A DNA stretch of 64,000 nucleotides from Paramoeba atlantica. Taxonomy: Eukaryota > Discosea. The notes under the pieces are model-generated. The model saw nothing but the letters and a program-made list of their open reading frames with translations. It was not told the origin of the DNA and ran no database searches. Location: contig CDRNVI010000045.1 of assembly GCA_977017575.1 (NCBI GenBank), positions 62,001 through 126,000 of the forward strand. Direction: 5' to 3'. The position numbers and the translations under genes were made by a program. How positions within the stretch are numbered: position 1 is the first letter of the stretch; every line of letters starts with the position of its first letter. This document shows positions 57,454 through 64,000 of this stretch, piece by piece.

Positions 57454-59679
57454 TCACTTCCTATTGGCGGTGATCATCTTAAGCATTTCGACGTGAATTG
57501 CCTCCAACACGTGCAACCCATGATCTCGATGCACCAAAATCCAGTCCTTTTCCAACCCTCGATAACAAACTACGTTGGGAAATGTCTGTGCAAGCTTTTC
57601 AAACTCCTGGCTAAGGACAGACCCTTGTCGCGTTCGGAAGGAGGCCAACTCGGAATCTCGTGAAATCGAGCTCCTCGGGTCCGAGAAATGCTCATCCACA
57701 ACGTGGGGTTCGACGGCAACAAAGAGATACTGCGCCGTGGCGCTGTTTAACGCGCCAAGGACCAGACAGTCTCGCGCTGGGCTGTTCTCCAATAGTTTTT
57801 CCTTCTCCCGCTGTCGCTTTTGTGGGGCCTCACGCCCTGAACGGCGTGCGCGGGATTGTTTTCGGTTTCGTGAGACCAACTCGTTAGTGAGATATTGTCC
57901 CAGACACCGCAGCGTGGAAGGATTCAGATAATGTACCGGGAGATCCTCCTCCTGTAATAACACATACGAGAACGTCTTCGTAGACTTCATCTCCCCCCGC
58001 TGCAGCAACCGGGTCGCGGTTTGCGCCAAATCTTTATAAAACGCCGCACACTGCGCGACGTGGGTACGTGTCACCGTCGCCCTCTCCGCCTTCATCAACT
58101 CCACCGCCTGAAAAAACGCGACCCGGCGAGCGGCACTTCCCCCTTGTGGGTTACCCCTCCCCGCCCCCTCCTCCCCAGTAACTTGGTTATCTCCCTCCCC
58201 CGCATTCGCCACCACCCCCAGCGCCGCCCGGGCCACATCCCCGGCCCCGTACCCCGTACTGTACCCGGTGTGTTTCCGCACCGAGGGGAACACCAGCCCC
58301 CGCCCGAGCGTCGTCCCGGGGTACCCCGTGCCGCTGAGCCCCGCGACCACCTCCTGCCGCCGCCCCGCGGGGAGCTCCCCCCACGGGCCCTTGGCCTCCC
58401 GCACGGTCACCCCGCGCGAGACCAGCAGGTGCTGGACCCGCTCCCGCGCGAGGCTCTCCCCGTGGAGCAGCCCCAGGCGGTGGGCGCTGAACGGGGAGAC
58501 CGCGAGGGCCTCCCAGAGCGACCAGTGCGGGAGGAACAGCAGCGGGGTCTCCACGGCGTTCACCAGGCGCGTGCGGTGGTAGGCCACCACGCGGAGGCCC
58601 TCGGTGCCGGGCCCGGGGTCGGGCGCACGGAGACTACGGGGGGGCTCGGCCTCCCCCGGGGGGGCTACGACGGGGGGGGGCGCCAGCGCCCGGGCATCGG
58701 ATTTGGAGAGTTTAAAAACGTTCACGGCGTCCTGGATACGGAGCATCTCGGTGGTGTAGGGGGAGGGGGAGGGGAGACCGAGGGCGGGGTGGTGGTAGGC
58801 GGTGAGGGCGAGGGCACGAAACCAGAGGGTGTCCTCCTCCATGGTGGGGCGGAGCTGGCGGGAGATTTCGAACCAGAACAGGGAGGGGGAGGTGTTGGGG
58901 AGGGCACTGCGGAGGTAGGCCGCGCGGCGGGGGGCGGAGAGGTCCTGGAGGGTGCTCCAGGAAAAGGGGCGGGGTTTTTGGGGGGGCGCCCCCGGTTGCG
59001 GTTCGCTGTCCGAGTCGGTTTCGTCCTCGCTTGAGGAGGAAGTGGAGTCGTCGGAGAAATCAAGGGAGGGATCACTTTTTGCGTGCTTTCTCTGGGTGCT
59101 CTCCCCTTCTTGTGTAGCATCTGAAGTCCGTGTGGAGCGCTGAGATTTTCGTTCATACCTCTGTCGTTTCGATTCCCTTTTTTGTGTGCGCCACGCATCA
59201 CGGAAGTAAAGCTCAAGCTCCTGCTGCAAGTTTCCTCCGTCCCACAGGTAGAGACGAGCTGAGGGGTGTAATAACGTGGAAAGGGCCACTGAGCCAACGC
59301 TATCCATAACATGGACATGAAATCTGTGTAAAGCAGGCAGAAGCGCCGTAAGATCCAATGTTGCGCCACAATTCAACAATATGAGCTGGACGGATTCTTC
59401 CTCAGGTTCGTCCGCTCTAGATGAATTCTTCTCACCCTCGTCGACTTGAAAATCAGAGTGGGACGAAATCACCGCATGCACGTCATCACGGGTGTAGACT
59501 ACGTGAAGTTCAAAAGCAATGCTATCGGCCTCAAAGCATTTTTGTAACAGACACCACGTAGCCGCAGTGTCAACGGAAAGTAAGCAAAATATGTGAACTG
59601 GAGTGGAGGAACTTCGGTACGCTTGCCGGATACGATCGTATGCCGTTAAATATGCCTCAGGCGGAACAAACACGACCAT
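57454..59679 (-). CDS. CDC45: Replication initiation factor CDC45
   Basis: CDC45 joins MCM2-7 and GINS to form the replicative helicase. The 741-residue protein starts MVVFVPPEAYLTAYDRIRQA. Residues ~25-130 hold the DHH-like fold with VHIFCLLSVDTAATWCLLQK and FHVHVMDSVGSVALSTLLHP-like strands (the family has an IDSHRP version of this block). Residues ~165-240 form an acidic, Ser-rich insert (SDDSTSSSSEDETDSDSEP), as in other CDC45 proteins. The C-terminal half has FQAVELMKAERATV, TKTFSYVLLQEEDLPVHYLNP and CLVLGALN, then VVCYRGLEKDWILVHRDHGL. It is somewhat longer than the human form owing to the acidic and Gly-rich inserts. Confidence 0.9.
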   Translation of the reverse strand: MVVFVPPEAYLTAYDRIRQAYRSSSTPVHIFCLLSVDTAATWCLLQKCFEADSIAFELHVVYTRDDVHAVISSHSDFQVDEGEKNSSRADEPEEESVQLILLNCGATLDLTALLPALHRFHVHVMDSVGSVALSTLLHPSARLYLWDGGNLQQELELYFRDAWRTQKRESKRQRYERKSQRSTRTSDATQEGESTQRKHAKSDPSLDFSDDSTSSSSEDETDSDSEPQPGAPPQKPRPFSWSTLQDLSAPRRAAYLRSALPNTSPSLFWFEISRQLRPTMEEDTLWFRALALTAYHHPALGLPSPSPYTTEMLRIQDAVNVFKLSKSDARALAPPPVVAPPGEAEPPRSLRAPDPGPGTEGLRVVAYHRTRLVNAVETPLLFLPHWSLWEALAVSPFSAHRLGLLHGESLARERVQHLLVSRGVTVREAKGPWGELPAGRRQEVVAGLSGTGYPGTTLGRGLVFPSVRKHTGYSTGYGAGDVARAALGVVANAGEGDNQVTGEEGAGRGNPQGGSAARRVAFFQAVELMKAERATVTRTHVAQCAAFYKDLAQTATRLLQRGEMKSTKTFSYVLLQEEDLPVHYLNPSTLRCLGQYLTNELVSRNRKQSRARRSGREAPQKRQREKEKLLENSPARDCLVLGALNSATAQYLFVAVEPHVVDEHFSDPRSSISRDSELASFRTRQGSVLSQEFEKLAQTFPNVVCYRGLEKDWILVHRDHGLHVLEAIHVEMLKMITANRK

Positions 59680-60554
59680 ACAGTGACATGAAGTGAAGAG
59701 AGGATAAAGCTATAGGGGACCACAGTTATATGCACTTTGTGCTAAAGTGTGATCTGGTTCGTTCTAAGGTCGCAATGCTATAGTAGATCATACATGTATA
59801 GATGTATTATTAATTTTTTCAATAATTATTATTAATAATTTTTATTAAAAAGAAAGAGTCAATTACTAATAATAGTAAGCACTACTCCAACCTACCCTAC
59901 TGTAATATTAATAATTATTAATAATTTTGCATTTCAGTTTTTTGGTCCGCGTTATTACCATCGGTGAGATCAAACAAGATCAAATAAAGTGGAAGCACGT
60001 CGCATATACGTCATACGTAAGAGACAGTAAAGAATTCTGAAGTATGTAGGTCTTCATAGACATCCGTGAAGTCCATGAAGTCTTCATGTATAAACTGTCA
60101 AGCTTAAATGGAGTGACACGTTGACATGATCATTCAGAGCTGCATTCTCCTTTTTAAAACTAGACCTTTAATATCTATTTTTTTAGGATACATTTCGACT
60201 GCATTTATTAAAAAATAATTTTGAAAATATGCAAACTTGGTTCAATCTGACGAGGTTTACTCGACGCAGCTAACAAGCAGGGGTCGGAATAACTTTATAT
60301 AGTTTATATATAGGTAAAAAAAAATAAAGGTACTATGAAGTACCTATACTACCTTTAAAGCTTTATGTACCTATAATTTTAGAGGTCGACTTTTTGTGCA
60401 ATTTGGGTGAAGAATCTGTGCAGTCTGGGTGCTCGGGTCGCGGAGAGTAGGTCTTGTTGGAGGGAATGGTTTTTCTGATTACCTAAAATACATAGGAAAC
60501 AATCTTGCACAGGTATACAGTCAGTAACAATATTTTCAACAGCATTTCGAACGG
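59680..60554. other. Intergenic, no gene recognised
   Basis: AT-rich with TTATTAATAATTTT-type simple sequence. GGTACTATGAAGTACC at about 60328 is a short palindrome, with related words near 23790. No gene seen. Confidence 0.4.
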
Positions 60555-60651
60555 GCAGTGCGTTCGATGAATCATTCATCCAACGGGCACTGCTGCACGA
60601 ATTTTTTGTTTCGATTTTTTTTGAGGAATTCGAACATTACCCCATCTCGGT

Positions 60652-60990
60652 TACATGTCGGGAGGCAAGGCCCAACTGTGAGCGAAGCCCAAGTAGGCAA
60701 GCAAGGCCCCCGTTTGCGAGCAAGGCCCAACTGTGAGCGTAGCCCTGGGACATAATTATAATTTTTGGCGACCCGCGCACTGAGGACCTGTGTCTGCCAC
60801 TTCCGCAGGATTGTGTATTCGTTTTCCTATACTGCGACACCTAGTTTACGTGTCTGGAGGCAAGGCCCAACTGTGAGCGTAGCCCTGGGATATAATTGTA
60901 TTTTTTGGCGACCCGCGCGCTCCAGCGCACGGGTCGCGCACTGAGGACCTGTGTCTGCCACTTCCGCAGGATTGTGTATTTGTAAGTTAT
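60652..60990. repeat. Tandem duplication of ~190 bp
   Basis: The blocks GGAGGCAAGGCCCAACTGTG, TAATT(A/G)TA(A)TTTTTGGCGACCC and GAGGACCTGTGTCTGCCACT occur twice in the same order (about 60659-60812 and 60850-60986). In the first unit GGCAAGGCCC is itself repeated. No coding capacity. Confidence 0.8.
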
Positions 60991-61909
60991 GATTTTATAT
61001 TTGTAAACTTATGAAGCAAGAGTTTTAAGAATCCTTCTGCTTTTTGATAACTTTTCGGATTTCTTTGTGTCTCATGGATCAAGGTAGCAGCCAGGAGCAT
61101 GATGCAGACCGAAACGAGCGAATGTTCGCCCGATTTATGGCTCTCCTGGAAACTGCTACTTACGAGCGGCCGCCTACTGGGCTGCGTGAATTACCTCCTC
61201 CCCAACAAGAACAACTCGATTTCTCTACTTGGCGCAGACGACCTGTTCCTGTCCCGCTTTTACATGTGTTTCTCATTGGCGGAGTATTACAGATATTCCA
61301 CAAGGACGGATGCAACAAGGACTGGTGCAGAAGACTGGATGCGGAATCATGATTTGTTTTTCCCACCTATTTGTCCTTCGCACGGGATGCACTTTATGTC
61401 CGACGTTCCAGGGAAACCAAATCTAAGTATGTGTGGGCATCGAGAACCCGGCAAGGTGAACCGTTTCCGATTGAAAGTTTGTAAGTGGTCACCATTTATT
61501 TCTCCCCGTACGCAACTTACTCCCGGGCAAGTCTTGCTCGTATGGAGAGACATTGCGAACAACATGTGCACGGGTCAGATAACGCGTAATCGTGGACTTG
61601 ATCGCAAGGTGGTTCAGGATCTCCTGCACACTCTTGCGGATGCAGCGCTCCGTAACGAAACCATGTCTCATTATGAATTCAGTCAAGTGCAGGTCGATGA
61701 GACCTTCATCGGGAAACGGAAGTATAATCGGGACCGTAGACAGCGGAAAAGGGGATGGTGGTTCGCAACTGTCACGGAGTCTCGTTGGGGGCTTACAATG
61801 GTTTGGACAAAGTTTGTCGTCACTACTCCGTGAATCATAGTAAGGAGTTTGTGAACGAGAACGGGTATCATACTAATGGTGCTGGGAGTGTCCACAACAC
61901 CATTAAGTA

Positions 61910-63245
61910 CTGTGACCCCCCCCCTTTAATATGCACACGTTTTTGGAGTTTGTGCATAATAAAGGCCGCATAATGAAGCGGCGCCGATTTTTTTCTTTCA
62001 TATTATTTTCCATGTGCCCCCCCTTTTATTAGGGCCTTTTGCCCAAAATCGGAGTCCTATTAAATAGGGGGGGATAGTAGTTACTAATGTAACTGATTCA
62101 TAGGATACTATAATATTATTTCGATTGTTGAACGCCCATAGTAGAATATGCCTGGAGAAGCACTCCGAGGACTTACACGACACCGAGTAAAAACCACAGG
62201 AATTTGTGTCGACCACCTTCGGTTGCGGGCATCCGATCTGTGCTAGCGTATATCCTTGTACCTCACCTTTTACGAACATCGCCGTTTCGTCCCCGAAAAA
62301 AGCAAAACGATATTTCCGAACAGCATTCTGAAGGTAAAATTTTTGCGCCCACTGTGATATCCTATGTTCCACGTCTGCCGGAGCCAGGCACTGTATCCTT
62401 CCCCACCTTCTCCAAACCCACCCATAATGCTTCCGAAAGCGTGCATATGTGTCTTTCAATGCTGAAACCGAAGTCAACTTCGTGTTTTGGCGTATTAGAT
62501 CGATTACAATGGATTTGGTCAAGGGACACCACAAGGAAGATGCCTTTTCACAAGCACGATGAACTTCACACATTGCCTCTGCCTTATTGTACGTGACAGA
62601 CTCCGGGTCGTTGTAATCACCTCCTTTGGTGTTAAACCCTCTGTTACGATGCTGGTTCCCCATATCTCGATTTATTAATTTTTGATAATTCAATATCCCA
62701 GTCGCACGGATGTCGTACACTGTTCTCTGAGATATCCCGTACTTTTCTCGAATAGCCTTCACCGAATCCTGGGATCGACAAATCTCGCGTTTGTCGTAAA
62801 TTGTGAGTTCAACTCGCTGCCGCTTTTTTTCGTTTACCGTTGGAGGTGCATTCGTTTGTAGAACAGGTGCCCGTTCCCCTACCTGGGGGGAGGGTGGCGC
62901 TGACCGAGCCCAACTCGACAGCGGACCTTTTATCATATGCACGGTTGTCGGTACACCGTCCGTGTGCGGCATGTGTTGACGAAGAGAAACAGAAAGAGCA
63001 GATAGAGAAAGCTAAAAAGTCTACAGTATTGAGTAACTTAATGTTGGAAGTTGGTAGCCTAAGTGACTTTCCAAACAGAATAAAAAAAGAAAAAATCAAA
63101 TCGGTCCCACCACACGAACTTTCTTCAGCTTCAATTTTGTGCATATTAAAGGGGGGGTCCCACCACACAAATTTTCTTCAGCCTCAATTTTGTGCATATT
63201 AAAGGGGGGTAAGGGGGGGGGTGCATATTAAAGGGGGGGTCACAG
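61910..63245 (-). mobile_element. pogo/Tigger-like element with TA duplication
   Basis: The 1336-bp element has inverted ends CTGTGACCCCCCCCCTTTAA and TTAAAGGGGGGGTCACAG, flanked by TA at 61908-61909 and 63246-63247. The right end carries two extra partial copies of GTGCATATTAAAGGGGGG (about 63138-63225), so the terminus has been duplicated in tandem. Confidence 0.9.
61998..62972 (-). CDS. pogo/Tigger-like transposase, C-terminally incomplete
   Basis: The 324-residue frame starts at ATG 62972. Residues ~60-100 form a helix-turn-helix of the CENP-B/psq type (VELTIYDKREICRSQDSVKAI, YGISQRTVYDI). A second DNA-binding region follows (~140-230). FAFFGDETAMFVKG near residue 240 matches the first catalytic block of DDE_1 transposases (N.DETA.F). 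Only ~80 residues follow, and the second and third acidic blocks are missing or unrecognisable. The copy is probably inactive, although its ends are intact and could be moved in trans. Confidence 0.7.
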   Translation of the reverse strand: MPHTDGVPTTVHMIKGPLSSWARSAPPSPQVGERAPVLQTNAPPTVNEKKRQRVELTIYDKREICRSQDSVKAIREKYGISQRTVYDIRATGILNYQKLINRDMGNQHRNRGFNTKGGDYNDPESVTYNKAEAMCEVHRACEKASSLWCPLTKSIVIDLIRQNTKLTSVSALKDTYARFRKHYGWVWRRWGRIQCLAPADVEHRISQWAQKFYLQNAVRKYRFAFFGDETAMFVKGEVQGYTLAQIGCPQPKVVDTNSCGFYSVSCKSSECFSRHILLWAFNNRNNIIVSYESVTLVTTIPPYLIGLRFWAKGPNKRGGTWKII

Positions 63246-63774
63246 TATTGGGTAAGACTCCAACACTATAATTTTGGGGCAACAACGTTGGAGCTGCAAC
63301 GAAACGTCGCGCTCCAGTGTGTAAAGTATGGGGATACCCATAATGGCCGCGAGCAGTCTTGGCAGAGTCGCTTTGTTAATATAATGAAGTGTATAAAAGA
63401 CAACTCCGGTTTTCCCATTCCCGAAGAATTTGAGGAACTCAGTTCCGATAGTTGCGCATCAGACTACGAGGGATGACGCTTTTTATAATATTTGTTCATA
63501 CGCAGTCTTTTTTTGTGTATTACTTATTTTGCTGGGACTCAGGGCTCAACCTGACTGGATAAAAAAACAAGAAAAAATAAAAAAACTAAAACAAAATTGT
63601 TTTGGGCGCAAGAATACCATGTAAGCAAGGTTTAATCCTTCAAGGCATAAAGATGCTGTTTCTGTACGTGTCCTCACGATCCCTATTACTGCGCGCAAGG
63701 GCTATAACCTTTTCCAACGGTAATTCAGTCTCGCTTACAATAAAAAACCTAGCTCCGTTCGTCGAGCTTTTTTT

Positions 63775-63930
63775 ACAAAAGAAATTGCGTTTTTATTCAT
63801 CGAACAGGGCATCCTGTTCGATGAATGATTCATCGAACGGGTCGTACTGCAATCCATTCATCGAATAGAATGTCCTGTTCGATGAATATTCATCGAACGC
63901 ATTGTCCGTTCGATGAATATTCATCGAGTG
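63775..63930. repeat. Array of TTCGATGAAT-ATTCATCGAA palindromes
   Basis: TTCATCGAAC and its inverse GTTCGATGAA alternate at least five times in 150 bp, with spacers such as GGGCATCCT and GCATTGTCC. Each pair can fold as a hairpin. The same word occurs once at 60561. Likely a complex transposon end. Confidence 0.7.
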
Positions 63931-63948
63931 CCCCCCCTCCCCCAAGGT

Positions 63949-64000
63949 TTATTACTAATAAGACTGGACGAATTTAGCTCGACTTTCTGTATCAATCCGA
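63949..64000. repeat. Short dispersed repeat, second copy (cut by window edge)
   Basis: Matches 23612-23665 (TTATTACTAATAAGACTGGA, AATTTAGCTCGACTTTCTGT). It is preceded by a C-rich run, as at other MITE ends. Confidence 0.75.

Larger units (their letters stand above)
61099..63476 (+). pseudogene. ISXO2/Merlin-type transposase, split by a pogo insertion
   Basis: The first part (ATG 61099 to ~61833) has a Cys-containing N-terminus and VQVDETFIGKRKYNRDRRQR (first catalytic Asp). Frame changes and an apparent deletion remove the second Asp region. YHTNGAGSVHNTIK (about 61866-61907) then supplies the last block, with Gly where Glu is expected. The pogo element follows. After 63247 the frame continues directly (VRLQHYNFGATTLELQ...FPIPEEFEELSS) to a TGA at 63474-63476. 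The reading frame is thus continuous across the insertion if one TA is removed. Confidence 0.8.
60555..63930 (+). mobile_element. Merlin-like element (copy C) interrupted by a pogo element; limits approximate
   Basis: Repeats of GTTCGATGAATCATTCATC type lie at about 60561-60579 and, several times and inverted, at 63786-63928. They bracket a broken ISXO2-type transposase gene. No clear 8-bp duplication could be found, so these limits are a guess. Confidence 0.45.

Noticed and set aside
58021-59034. 337-codon plus-strand frame opposite CDC45
   Set aside because: Low-complexity Gly/Pro/Arg product caused by GC-rich codons of CDC45; no family resemblance.

Overview
This looks like nuclear DNA of a euglenozoan, most likely a kinetoplastid or a close relative such as a diplonemid. 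Three observations support this. (1) All 18 recognisable host-type genes or gene remnants lie on the minus strand, while transposon reading frames use both strands; this is the layout of a directional, polycistronically transcribed gene cluster. (2) The long genes (SPT6, CDC45, SUV3, Obg) are single uninterrupted frames, and several starts are preceded by a pyrimidine tract plus AG, as at a trans-splice acceptor. (3) The 19-mer CAGTTTCTGTACCTTGTTG, or a 1-3 nt variant, occurs four times. It closely resembles the 3' end of the kinetoplastid/diplonemid spliced-leader exon, and in three of the four copies it is followed by a GTAC-type 5' splice site. I cannot name a genus.

Host genes in window order (all minus): a membrane protein cut by the left edge (TLC-like), mitochondrial ribosomal protein bL12m, a POLD3-like PCNA-binding protein, NSA2, an LRR protein, an ISCA2-type Fe-S protein, a frameshifted LRR gene, a canopy/saposin-like ER protein, an unusual 650-residue protein carrying a retrotransposon-type endonuclease domain, another LRR gene, a CRT-like membrane transporter, a mitochondrial Obg GTPase, a zinc-ribbon (DUF4379-like) protein, an LRR gene broken by two insertions, a Qb-SNARE, SPT6, SUV3 helicase and CDC45. 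They serve mitochondrial translation and RNA turnover, DNA replication, chromatin transcription, ribosome assembly and secretion. This mix of unrelated functions is usual for polycistronic units.

The spaces between the genes are packed with mobile DNA. Three Merlin-like (ISXO2/IS1016-type) elements are present, two with clear terminal inverted repeats and 8-bp target duplications. There is a Tc1/mariner element, a pogo/Tigger-like element, an RLE-type (R2/CRE-like) LINE with six unusual Cys/His motifs, remnants of a second RLE-type LINE, a gag-like fragment, and many TA-duplicating MITEs with poly-C/poly-G ends. A recurrent hairpin MITE occurs four times. Insertions are deeply nested: a LINE inside a mariner inside a MITE (31.8-38.7 kb), a pogo element inside a Merlin transposase (60.5-63.9 kb), and three MITEs inside one another (27.5-29.5 kb).

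The most interesting items are a ~0.5-kb repeat family that begins in spliced-leader RNA sequence and reads through its splice donor, a LINE whose 5' end carries what looks like a spliced leader already joined to its body, and a host-strand gene that kept the zinc motif and endonuclease of such a LINE but has no reverse transcriptase.
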